Below, in pieces: positions 1 through 5,561 of a DNA stretch of 7,131 nt. The notes beneath the pieces were generated by a model. It did not search any database and was not told where the DNA came from. It worked only from the letters and a program-made list of their open reading frames with translations. Every line of letters begins with the position of its first letter. Positions within the stretch are counted from its first letter, which is position 1. The translations under genes were made by a program, and so were the position numbers. The DNA comes from Candidatus Aenigmatarchaeota archaeon (lineage in GTDB: Archaea; EX4484-52; GLR71). The stretch covers positions 1 to 7,131 of the forward strand of contig JAGLUQ010000040.1 in assembly GCA_023134675.1 (NCBI GenBank). The letters are read 5' to 3'.

Positions 1-518
1 ACAACGACTGTGTCTGCTCCTTTTATTCCCATTGCATGGAGTCTTGTCACAGCGTTGTTTCCCATGCCTCCTGCTCCGATAACCATTATTCTTGCATCCT
101 GCACATCATCAAATGAATCGTCAAGCCCTACATTCTGGTTTATCTGCTGCTGCTGCGGTTGTGTAAATGACTGGTCTCTCTGTATGTTCTGTGACATTGT
201 CTGCGGTTCCTGTTGAGGCATTTCCTGTCTTGGTTGTTGCTGCACTTGCTCTGGTGCTGTGAAAGGTGATGAATTTTCTGCCTGTTCCTGGCTGAACGGG
301 GTGCTGTTGCTTTGCGGGGTAACTTGCTGTGGCTGTATCTGTTGAGGTATAGGTTCCTGTGATGCGAATGGCGCTTCAAAAGAATCCTGTGCTGTGTTTC
401 TTTCAGGCATTTTATTTTGTACAGGCTCTGTAGCCATACTGTTCTGCGGAGCATTGTCCGCACGGTTCTGTTCAGAACTGTTCCTTGCTGCAAGCGCACT
501 TTCAATAAACGATTTCAT
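1..518 (-). CDS. ftsZ: Cell-division GTPase FtsZ, N-terminal part (runs off the left edge)
   Basis: Tubulin-like GTPase that polymerises into the division ring at mid-cell. Only the first 172 codons are present and the frame stays open to the edge. Residues 144-150 (RIMVIGA) form the first beta strand, followed by the glycine-rich nucleotide loop GAGGMGNNAV at 148-157 and then LHAMGIKGADTVV, which matches the start of the FtsZ GTPase domain. The protein opens with MKSFIESALAARN, resembling the short amphipathic start of archaeal FtsZ. Residues from about 14 to 140 are a low-complexity tail rich in Gln, Pro, Asn and Ser, so the GTPase domain begins roughly 100 residues later than is usual. The start is supported by AGAGGT at 527-532, eight bases upstream. 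The gene has its own promoter and is divergent from the TIM-barrel gene. The family call is firm; whether it is FtsZ1 or FtsZ2 cannot be judged from this part. Confidence 0.9.
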   Translation of the reverse strand, partial: MKSFIESALAARNSSEQNRADNAPQNSMATEPVQNKMPERNTAQDSFEAPFASQEPIPQQIQPQQVTPQSNSTPFSQEQAENSSPFTAPEQVQQQPRQEMPQQEPQTMSQNIQRDQSFTQPQQQQINQNVGLDDSFDDVQDARIMVIGAGGMGNNAVTRLHAMGIKGADTVV

Positions 519-526
519 ATTTCATT

Positions 527-532
527 ACCTCT
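527..532 (-). promoter_or_regulatory. Ribosome binding site of ftsZ
   Basis: AGAGGT on the minus strand, eight bases before the ATG at 518, complements the archaeal anti-Shine-Dalgarno sequence. It fixes the ftsZ start and shows that this mRNA has a leader. A nearby ATG at 525 is out of frame. Confidence 0.65.
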
Positions 533-569
533 GAGATGATTTTTAGGTTTAGATGTATCTATTAGTTGG

Positions 570-582
570 TTAATAATATTAA
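570..582. repeat. 13-bp palindrome at the ftsZ transcription start
   Basis: TTAATA-A-TATTAA is a perfect inverted repeat with 6-base arms. It covers the place, about base 572, where transcription of ftsZ should begin given the TATA box at 595-602. It could be an operator or an initiator-region element. AT-rich DNA yields such symmetry by chance fairly often, so the functional reading is weak. Confidence 0.35.
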
Positions 583-593
583 GGCTTTTCTTT

Positions 594-609
594 ATTTATA
601 AATATTTCG
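594..609 (-). promoter_or_regulatory. Archaeal promoter (BRE/TATA) of ftsZ
   Basis: On the minus strand, CGAAA (605-609) precedes TTTATAAA (595-602), a good archaeal BRE plus TATA arrangement. A start site about 26 bases downstream falls near 572, giving a leader of roughly 54 bases that includes the ribosome binding site. Confidence 0.55.
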
Positions 610-670
610 GTTTTTGAGTGATGTTTTTGTTGTTCGTTTAATTAGCTATGTTACTGTAAAGGCATAACGT

Positions 671-681
671 TTTTAAATATA
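671..681 (+). promoter_or_regulatory. TATA box of the TIM-barrel gene
   Basis: TTTTAAATATA is centred about 22 bases before the ATG at 698, and no Shine-Dalgarno sequence precedes that ATG. This spacing is what a leaderless or nearly leaderless archaeal transcript would show. The 179-base gap between ftsZ and this gene therefore holds two divergent promoters. Confidence 0.5.
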
Positions 682-697
682 GCATTTAATTCATATC

Positions 698-1906
698 ATG
701 GCCGAATGGACTTTTTATGCTGCAAGAGGAATTGTTTCATATGACAGATTAGGCAAAGCATTTTTTAATCCGGAACAAATTGAGGAAGGGCTGAGGATTG
801 GCCTTATGCCTCAGATAATTCTTACTCCTGGTGCTCAGGATCCAGCTGTTATCAGTTCCTTGTCAAAATATCTGGAGGCTAAGGATATCAGTGGTGTGCC
901 TCTGAAAATAACAGCTCATGGGAAAGGCCGGTTTGTTGATTCCGACCTTCTTCAGATTAAGCAAAGTGTGGATGCTTTGGTTGAAGTTAATGAAAAAAGC
1001 AGTGATACAATGTTCAAAGAGATTGTGTTCCATGCAGGTGCGGTCCATACATTTGAGGAAGAATGCAGGTTGAGGGCACAGCCTGAATATTATGGTTACA
1101 GTAATCTGGATACTACATTTACATTACGCGAATATATGGAGACTTTGGCAGGCATAAGATCTGTAATCCTGCAAGTGTCGGAGTATGCAAAAGAATCAGG
1201 GATTGACCTTATAATAGAGAATGTCGGCCAGGTAAATTATGCGGTCGTCCCGAGCCAAAAGGCTGAAGATAAATCTGAAGACTTCAGAAAAGATTTAAGA
1301 TGGGCCGATACTATATGGCTTCCTGAAGCTTTGCAGGTGGGGGATGTCGGCTGTGTATATGATCTTGATTTTCTTACAGGTGGGAAACTGCCTATATGCA
1401 TCGATATCGAGCATCTGGGCCAGTCTGTTGAATATTCACAGGATTGTAATCTTGAGGATCTTGAAATTTATGATATGACTGATGAGGAAGCCACAGTACT
1501 TGATGACCTATGCGTTTTTATTAGGAAGGGATATCCTGTTCTGTATGAGCATCTTATAGATCCTGCTGAAATTATCGGAAGATTTGACGGAAGGATACCT
1601 ATCTGCCATATCGGTGGGCAGGTGAATATGGTCTATGATGATGTGGATGAATTGAAGATAGGTTCCCATATGCCTGTGACTTTCGGGGATGATCTAAATG
1701 AGTATATTGAGTGTGATGGTCTGAGATTAAGAGAGAATGCGATGCGTCAGAAGAAGCTGGAAAAATACCTTAGGCTGCTTCATGATGCAGGATGCAATAG
1801 CGGTGTGCTTGAACTGCATCTGGGTCCCTGTCATGTTGGTGACAAGTGGAGATTCTATAATGAGCTTTCCTTGAGGAATGTGAAATCGATAATTGATAAA
1901 TTTTAG
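698..1906 (+). CDS. Xylose isomerase-like TIM-barrel protein with endonuclease IV-like metal ligands
   Basis: A 402-residue protein of the AP endonuclease 2 / xylose isomerase-like TIM-barrel superfamily. Barrel-strand motifs run in the expected order: ITAHGKGRF (71-79, H74), EIVFHAGAV (108-116, H112), LIIENVGQ (171-178, E174), ICIDIEH (233-239, a DxxH pair D236/H239), ICHIGGQ (302-308, H304), SHMPVTFGDD (323-332, H324) and VLELHL (370-375, E372). By eye these line up with eight of the nine zinc ligands of endonuclease IV; the Asp two residues before H324 is replaced by Gly322. It is over 100 residues longer than typical endonuclease IV, with extra sequence around 117-140 and 183-230. It lies 37 bases upstream of uvrB on the same strand, which fits but does not prove a DNA repair role. 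A sugar-phosphate isomerase or epimerase is the main alternative. The start is the first ATG after an in-frame TAG at 680. Fold confidence is good, function low. Confidence 0.75.
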   Translation: MAEWTFYAARGIVSYDRLGKAFFNPEQIEEGLRIGLMPQIILTPGAQDPAVISSLSKYLEAKDISGVPLKITAHGKGRFVDSDLLQIKQSVDALVEVNEKSSDTMFKEIVFHAGAVHTFEEECRLRAQPEYYGYSNLDTTFTLREYMETLAGIRSVILQVSEYAKESGIDLIIENVGQVNYAVVPSQKAEDKSEDFRKDLRWADTIWLPEALQVGDVGCVYDLDFLTGGKLPICIDIEHLGQSVEYSQDCNLEDLEIYDMTDEEATVLDDLCVFIRKGYPVLYEHLIDPAEIIGRFDGRIPICHIGGQVNMVYDDVDELKIGSHMPVTFGDDLNEYIECDGLRLRENAMRQKKLEKYLRLLHDAGCNSGVLELHLGPCHVGDKWRFYNELSLRNVKSIIDKF

Positions 1907-1912
1907 CTCAAA

Positions 1913-1920
1913 TTTTTATT
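1913..1920 (+). promoter_or_regulatory. Possible TATA box of uvrB
   Basis: TTTTTATT is centred about 27 bases before the uvrB ATG at 1944, in the short gap after the TIM-barrel gene. No Shine-Dalgarno sequence precedes uvrB, so a separate leaderless transcript is plausible besides read-through from the upstream gene. The match is weak in T-rich DNA. Confidence 0.3.
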
Positions 1921-1943
1921 TCTATTCTTTCAAACCAATATCT

Positions 1944-3908
1944 ATGCCGGATTTTAAGTTAGTATCATCATTTGGACCAAAGGGTGATCAGCCGAAAGCG
2001 ATAGATTCTCTGGTCTCGGGTCTTCTGGATGGTAAGAAGCATCAGACACTGCTTGGCGTTACAGGTTCTGGAAAGACGTTTACTATAGCCAATGCAATAT
2101 CCAGATGGAAGCGGCCTGTGCTTGTAATAACCCATAACAAGACACTTGCGGCGCAACTCTACAATGAGTTCAAGGAATTCTTCCCCGATAATGCGGTGGA
2201 GTATTTTGTGAGCTACTATGACTATTACCAGCCGGAAAGCTATCTTCCGCAGACAGATACATACATAGCGAAGGATGCTTCCATAAATGAGGATATTGAC
2301 AGGCTTAGGCTTTCTGCCACAAGATCTCTGCTTACGCGTGATGATGTAATTATCGTGGCGAGCGTCTCGTGTATATACGGTATAGGGATGCCGGAAGAGT
2401 ACAGGAAGATGTCTCTTGAAGTAAAGAGAGGGATGCGAATCGGAAGGGATGAGATAATATCCAGGCTTGTTGATATGCAGTATGAGAGAAATGATGTTGA
2501 CCTTAAGAGAGCGAAGTTCCGTGTTAGGGGCGATGTGATTGATATCCACCTGAGCTATGAGTCGACTGTTATAAGGATAGAACTTTTTGGCGATGCTGTC
2601 GAGTCTGTTAAGGAGCTGCATCCGGTCACTTTGAAATCATATAGTGAGATTGAGAGCACGTTGATATTTCCTGCAAAGCACTTTGTCATGCCTGAAGAGA
2701 ATACACGCCGTGCGGTTGAGTCTATAAGGGCTGAGCTTAAAAATCGGCTGAAAGAGCTTGTGAAACAGAACAAGCTTGTAGAAGCGCAGAGGCTTGAGCA
2801 GAGGACAGAGCATGATCTTGAGATGCTTGGTGAGATAGGATACTGTTCAGGTATTGAGAACTATTCCCGGCATTTTGACGGAAGAAGTTCTGGTTCACCT
2901 CCTTCGTCACTTCTTGATTTTTTTCCTAAGGATTTTCTTATAGTTGTAGATGAGTCGCATGCTACAATACCTCAGTTGAGGGGGATGTATGCGGGCGATT
3001 TTTCAAGAAAGCAAAGCCTTGTCAATTACGGCTTTCGTCTTCCTTCAGCATTTGACAACAGGCCGCTCAGATTTGAGGAATTCAAGAGGCATATCCATAA
3101 CATAATATATGTCTCTGCCACTCCGCAAGATTATGAGTTAGATAAAAGCGGCAGCACAGTGGAACAGATAACAAGGCCTACAGGGCTTCTTGATCCTGAA
3201 ATTGAGGTCAGGCCTGCGAAAGGGCAGGTTGAAGACCTGATTAAAATGGTCGGAATGCAGAAAGGCAAAGGTTTCAGGACGCTTGTGACAACCCTGACAA
3301 AGAAGCAGGCAGAGCAGCTTTCCGAGTTCATGGTGCTGAAAGGGATAAAGGTGAGGTATATGCATTCTGATATCAAGACTCTTGAGAGGACAGAGATCAT
3401 ACGCGACCTGCGCCTTGGCAAGTTTGACTGCCTTGTCGGCGTGAATCTTTTGAGGGAAGGTCTTGATATACCAGAGGTGTCGCTTGTCGCTATATTTGAC
3501 GCGGATAAGGAGGGTTTCTTAAGGAATGCGAGATCTCTGATACAGACAATAGGCAGGGCGTCAAGGAACAGCGAGGGCAAGGCTATCTTGTATGCTGATA
3601 AGATTACAGGTTCCATGAAGACAGCTATGGAAGAGACATTGAGGCGGCGGGAGATACAGGAAAGTTATAATAAGGAGCATGACATTGTCCCGAAGACAAT
3701 TGTTAAAGGCATACAGGAAAGAGTGCTTCCGAAAGATGAGCTTGCAAACATAAAGGTCATAAAGAAGATTGACAGGCAGAACATGTCTGATGGTGAAAGG
3801 GAGACTCTTCTTGCCGAGCTTGAGCTTCTGATGAATGAGGCGGCAGAGATGCTTGAGTTTGAGAAAGCGGCTGTGTTGAGAGATAAGATAAGGGAGCTTA
3901 AGGGGTAA
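1944..3908 (+). CDS. uvrB: Excinuclease ABC subunit B
   Basis: UvrB is the damage-verifying helicase-like subunit of nucleotide excision repair. UvrA loads it onto DNA, it opens the strands around a lesion and then recruits UvrC. The 654-residue protein is full length for the family. Visible motifs are Walker A GVTGSGKT (38-45), the beta-hairpin tyrosines YYDYYQPE (91-98), Walker B DESH (336-339), SAT (391-393), the RYMHSD and GLDIPEVSL helicase segments, motif VI QTIGRASRN (534-542) and a C-terminal UVR domain (about 617-652) for UvrC contact. The ATG at 1944 gives MPDFKLVSSFGPKGDQP, which aligns with known UvrB starts. It closely resembles bacterial UvrB along its length, as expected for a gene that archaea acquired from bacteria. 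No uvrA or uvrC lies in the window. It converges with the 143-residue gene, with eight bases between the stops. Confidence 0.98.
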   Translation: MPDFKLVSSFGPKGDQPKAIDSLVSGLLDGKKHQTLLGVTGSGKTFTIANAISRWKRPVLVITHNKTLAAQLYNEFKEFFPDNAVEYFVSYYDYYQPESYLPQTDTYIAKDASINEDIDRLRLSATRSLLTRDDVIIVASVSCIYGIGMPEEYRKMSLEVKRGMRIGRDEIISRLVDMQYERNDVDLKRAKFRVRGDVIDIHLSYESTVIRIELFGDAVESVKELHPVTLKSYSEIESTLIFPAKHFVMPEENTRRAVESIRAELKNRLKELVKQNKLVEAQRLEQRTEHDLEMLGEIGYCSGIENYSRHFDGRSSGSPPSSLLDFFPKDFLIVVDESHATIPQLRGMYAGDFSRKQSLVNYGFRLPSAFDNRPLRFEEFKRHIHNIIYVSATPQDYELDKSGSTVEQITRPTGLLDPEIEVRPAKGQVEDLIKMVGMQKGKGFRTLVTTLTKKQAEQLSEFMVLKGIKVRYMHSDIKTLERTEIIRDLRLGKFDCLVGVNLLREGLDIPEVSLVAIFDADKEGFLRNARSLIQTIGRASRNSEGKAILYADKITGSMKTAMEETLRRREIQESYNKEHDIVPKTIVKGIQERVLPKDELANIKVIKKIDRQNMSDGERETLLAELELLMNEAAEMLEFEKAAVLRDKIRELKG

Positions 3909-3916
3909 TCTTCATA

Positions 3917-4348
3917 TCAGTTGAGATGTGCCTGCTTAAATAAATCTTGTTTTTTGATAAGCAGAGGTCTCTTGTCTTTTATGAATATTACGGAGTCGCT
4001 TGTTTCTGCAAGCTTTTCCATATATATATTTCTTATCTGTTCTTGCGTATCTTCCGGTAGCAGGCTGAAATTATAGACAAAAACGTCAGGATCTTTTTCT
4101 CTTATATTTTCCAGGATAGCAAAGTTGTCAGAAGGATATCCTAAAGGGTCTATATAGATTGTGAATTCTTCTATTTTGTCAGGATTCCTTGTTTTAAATC
4201 CGCAAACAAGGTCTGCATAGTGCTTTGTTATGGCTTCCTGGATTTTATAATTCAGCCGGGAAAATTGTTTGTCAATTGCTATATCTCCTGCTGTTGACAT
4301 AAAGTCTTCAAAAGCTGTAATCTGTTCTGCCACTGCTGTAGAATCCAT
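3917..4348 (-). CDS. Unrecognised 143-residue protein downstream of ogg
   Basis: I do not recognise this protein. It is soluble-looking, with no signal peptide, membrane segment or metal-binding motif. Residues 1-55 look mainly helical and include a lone Cys49. From 62 to 96 there is an alternating pattern (EFTIYIDPLGYPSDNF, then DVFVYNFSLLPED) that suggests beta strands with an intervening helix. A helix at about 100-115 is followed by a strand, SVIFIKDKRPLLIKK (119-133). This order suggests a small alpha/beta domain. It follows ogg on the same strand after 39 bases and is probably co-transcribed with it, though no clear Shine-Dalgarno sequence precedes the ATG. Composition resembles its neighbours. 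The clean frame, the operon-like position and the near-abutting convergent uvrB stop support a real gene; the function is unknown. Confidence 0.75.
   Translation of the reverse strand: MDSTAVAEQITAFEDFMSTAGDIAIDKQFSRLNYKIQEAITKHYADLVCGFKTRNPDKIEEFTIYIDPLGYPSDNFAILENIREKDPDVFVYNFSLLPEDTQEQIRNIYMEKLAETSDSVIFIKDKRPLLIKKQDLFKQAHLN
3950..3955 (+). terminator. Possible oligo-T terminator of uvrB
   Basis: A run of six T on the plus strand, about 42 bases after the uvrB stop, could end the uvrB transcript in the usual archaeal way. It lies inside the antisense of the convergent 143-residue gene, so the two mRNAs would overlap at their 3' ends. A single T6 run is weak evidence. Confidence 0.25.
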
Positions 4349-4387
4349 AAATGTTTATTCATTCTTTAACTTTAACAATCTTTTCTT

Positions 4388-5038
4388 TCACTTGAATATC
4401 TCGCCGGTCTCTTTAGACCAGAACAGGAGATCTAGGGCATCCATAGGTATTTTTGTATCTTCTGATAATTTTCGTACGCAGTTTTCAATTTCTATATATC
4501 TTTTAAGGGTGATTGTTTTTGGTATGCTGTCAATCACCTTGTATCTTTCAAGATTCCTGAGTATGTGGCGGTCAAGAATCGCTATATCATTTCCTTTGCC
4601 TATGTTTCTTAGGAAATGGCTTGCTTCTTTCATGCCCATGCCTTTTATGTTCTTTACAAGCCAAAGGCGCAACGCCGGTATGTCTTTTTCGTATTTTTGG
4701 ATTGTCTTTTTGATTGATATCTTATTTGTTTTACTGTCTGTAAAAAGATCTCTTGCAAGAATTATGTATCGTGCCTTGTTGTTCCTGAACCTGATGTCTC
4801 TTACTTTGTTTGAGATTTCTTTTTCTGTGTCGTCGAAAAGAAGCCCTGTCTTGTAGAGAGTTTCTATTGCCTTGTCACAGGTTCTTGCTTTTGACTGCGG
4901 TGTGAGGAGGCAGAAGCATAATTCTTTGAATATGAATTCGTCTGATTTTTTGAAGACAGATCTGAAATGATTAAGACGCCTGTTAATGTCTCCTTTTTTT
5001 TTCTTATAAGAAACATTGAGCGTATCTAAAGAATACAT
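4388..5038 (-). CDS. ogg: N-glycosylase/DNA lyase, archaeal Ogg2 type
   Basis: Bifunctional base-excision repair enzyme that removes 8-oxoguanine opposite any base and nicks the abasic site by beta-elimination. The 216-residue protein matches the archaeal Ogg2 family: FKELCFCLLTPQSKA (37-51), NKARYIILAR (87-96), the helix-hairpin-helix VKNIKGMGMKEASHFLRNIG (128-147) carrying the Schiff-base lysine K137, then AILDRHIL (153-160) with the catalytic aspartate D156. It ends in Lys216 (TGEIFK). A C-terminal lysine that helps recognise 8-oxoguanine is characteristic of Ogg2, so the gene looks intact to its last residue. The coding strand has an A9 run at 4994-5002 (Lys13-15). There is no Shine-Dalgarno sequence; T-rich DNA about 28 bases upstream may act as TATA for a leaderless message, or the gene is read through from the histone gene 46 bases upstream. 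The 143-residue gene follows it. Confidence 0.95.
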   Translation of the reverse strand: MYSLDTLNVSYKKKKGDINRRLNHFRSVFKKSDEFIFKELCFCLLTPQSKARTCDKAIETLYKTGLLFDDTEKEISNKVRDIRFRNNKARYIILARDLFTDSKTNKISIKKTIQKYEKDIPALRLWLVKNIKGMGMKEASHFLRNIGKGNDIAILDRHILRNLERYKVIDSIPKTITLKRYIEIENCVRKLSEDTKIPMDALDLLFWSKETGEIFK

Positions 5039-5059
5039 AATAGAATAATAAAGAATAAC

Positions 5060-5076
5060 AAAAAATAAAAAAGAAA
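5060..5076 (-). terminator. Oligo-T terminator of the histone gene
   Basis: On the minus strand, nine bases after the histone stop codon, the sequence reads TTTCTTTTTTATTTTTT, two T6 runs and a T3. This is a typical intrinsic signal for archaeal RNA polymerase. The same stretch lies about 22-38 bases before the ogg ATG and may also serve as a weak TATA element, so termination and re-initiation could coincide here. Confidence 0.5.
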
Positions 5077-5084
5077 GCGAGACT

Positions 5085-5255
5085 TTAGATGTCTCTTGCT
5101 TTTACAGTCTTCCTTCCGTTACCTTCTGCCCTTTTTGCTGCCTTCTTGATTATTTCTTCAACAGCGGCGGACAATACGTCGTCAGCTTCTCTGGATATGC
5201 TTACATCCAGATCCTTTGCAAGTTCTCTTATTTTGCTTTTCACTATATAGCTCAT
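5085..5255 (-). CDS. Short histone-fold protein lacking helix alpha-3
   Basis: A 56-residue DNA-binding protein with a truncated histone fold. MSYIVKSKIRELAKDLDVS (1-19) matches helix alpha-1 with loop L1, READDVLSAAVEEIIKKAAK (22-41) is the long central helix, and GRKTVKARDI (47-56) is the L2 segment seen in archaeal histones as GRKTIKAEDI. Canonical archaeal histones continue with about ten more residues of helix alpha-3; here a TAA follows the Ile directly. The KSK start and the end at RDI recall the alpha-3-truncated or DUF1931-like histones, such as Bdellovibrio Bd0055, so this is probably natural length. Such proteins form dimers and are not expected to build the long superhelix of HMfB-type histones. 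The ATG at 5255 is set by AAAGGTGA at 5261-5268, with its own strong promoter upstream and an oligo-T terminator after the stop. A frame extending 15 codons further to a TTG would start almost at the predicted transcription start and is unlikely. Confidence 0.88.
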   Translation of the reverse strand: MSYIVKSKIRELAKDLDVSISREADDVLSAAVEEIIKKAAKRAEGNGRKTVKARDI

Positions 5256-5260
5256 TTTTT

Positions 5261-5268
5261 TCACCTTT
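5261..5268 (-). promoter_or_regulatory. Strong ribosome binding site of the histone gene
   Basis: AAAGGTGA on the minus strand, five bases before the ATG at 5255, is the best Shine-Dalgarno sequence in the window. It settles the start of the 56-residue form and suggests high expression. Confidence 0.8.
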
Positions 5269-5278
5269 CTATAGAATA

Positions 5279-5297
5279 GTCTTGTAAAAAACAAGAC
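5279..5297. repeat. Hairpin in the histone mRNA leader
   Basis: GTCTTGT-AAAAA-ACAAGAC is a perfect inverted repeat with 7-base arms and a 5-base loop. It lies between the predicted transcription start (about 5303) and the ribosome binding site (5261-5268), so it would fold near the 5' end of the message. It could stabilise the RNA or act as an operator in DNA. Confidence 0.55.
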
Positions 5298-5299
5298 CA

Positions 5300-5314
5300 A
5301 ATATCTCTGATATT
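5300..5314. repeat. 15-bp palindrome at the histone transcription start
   Basis: AATATC-TCT-GATATT is a perfect inverted repeat with 6-base arms. The start site predicted from the TATA box falls near 5303, inside it, a position where a bound dimeric repressor would block initiation. Auto-regulation by the histone is one guess; no regulator is identified. Confidence 0.45.
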
Positions 5315-5325
5315 AGCTTAAACAG

Positions 5326-5338
5326 TTATATATCTTTT
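5326..5338 (-). promoter_or_regulatory. Strong BRE/TATA promoter of the histone gene
   Basis: On the minus strand AAAAG (5334-5338) is followed by ATATATAA (5326-5333), close to the archaeal TATA consensus. It predicts a start near 5303 and a leader of about 48 bases carrying the hairpin and the ribosome binding site. Confidence 0.65.
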
Positions 5339-5390
5339 GGTGTCTTTTGAAAATTTATCCTTATACTGTTATTGAAAAATAATCTTCGTT

Positions 5391-5427
5391 CTTATTAATA
5401 ATTGCGGTATTATGCATTATTAATAGG
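5391..5427. repeat. Long inverted repeat in the histone-Nudix intergenic region
   Basis: TATTAATAAT (5393-5402) and ATTATTAATA (5416-5425) are perfect 10-base arms. The outer pairs t5392/g5426 (wobble) and c5391/g5427, and the inner GC/GC pair (5404-5405 with 5414-5415, bulging t5403), lengthen the stem to about 14 pairs around the loop GGTATTAT. Each arm also contains the palindrome TATTAATA. It lies roughly midway between the two divergent promoters and could be a protein-binding site or part of a small RNA. No coding frame covers it. Confidence 0.5.
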
Positions 5428-5437
5428 ATAATAGATA

Positions 5438-5511
5438 ATTTTTCATATAGGTTAATTCAATAAAATATATTTTTCATATTTATCATAAAGTAATATACTT
5501 TGATGAAAAAT
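5438..5511. repeat. Three copies of ATTTTTCAT upstream of the Nudix promoter
   Basis: ATTTTTCAT occurs at 5438-5446 and 5469-5477, exactly 31 bases apart (about three helical turns), and inverted as ATGAAAAAT at 5503-5511. A one-mismatch inverted copy, TTGAAAAAT, is at 5372-5380. Between the second and third copies lies the palindrome AAAGTA-ATA-TACTTT (5487-5501). The last copy ends about 20 bases before the Nudix TATA box, the usual place for an activator or repressor site. The 306 bases between the histone and Nudix start codons hold no gene that I can support, only these elements and the two promoters. Confidence 0.45.
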
Positions 5512-5530
5512 GGTGTCTATATATTTCTGT

Positions 5531-5539
5531 TATATATAT
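5531..5539 (+). promoter_or_regulatory. TATA box of the Nudix gene
   Basis: TATATATAT is centred about 27 bases before the ATG at 5562, with no Shine-Dalgarno sequence in between, which suggests a leaderless transcript. An ATG at 5554 is out of frame. Confidence 0.5.
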
Positions 5540-5561
5540 TTTTAAAATAAATTATGATATT

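Noticed and set aside
140..505. 121-codon minus-strand frame at the left end
   Set aside because: It is a frame shadow of the ftsZ tail. The ftsZ frame leads directly into the GTPase domain and has the ribosome binding site.
1893..1943. Upstream TTG start extending uvrB by 17 residues
   Set aside because: The extra residues have no counterpart in UvrB and would overlap the preceding gene; MPDFKLVSSF fits the known N-terminus.
1968..2621. 217-codon open frame antisense to uvrB
   Set aside because: It lies wholly within uvrB, whose protein is intact and strongly conserved. The antisense translation shows no domain and has the biased composition of a shadow frame.
4269..4856. 195-codon open frame on the plus strand opposite ogg and the 143-residue gene
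   Set aside because: Its Phe/Ser/Leu-rich product is what the complement of Lys/Glu-rich coding yields, and it overlaps a confidently assigned glycosylase.
5256..5300. TTG start giving a 71-residue histone
   Set aside because: The extension would begin almost at the predicted transcription start and run through the leader hairpin and ribosome binding site; the 56-residue start is better supported.
5256..5561. CRISPR array or mobile-element terminal repeats in the repeat-rich gap
   Set aside because: The repeats are 9-10 bases long, irregularly oriented and without unique spacers. No transposase or target-site duplication is present.
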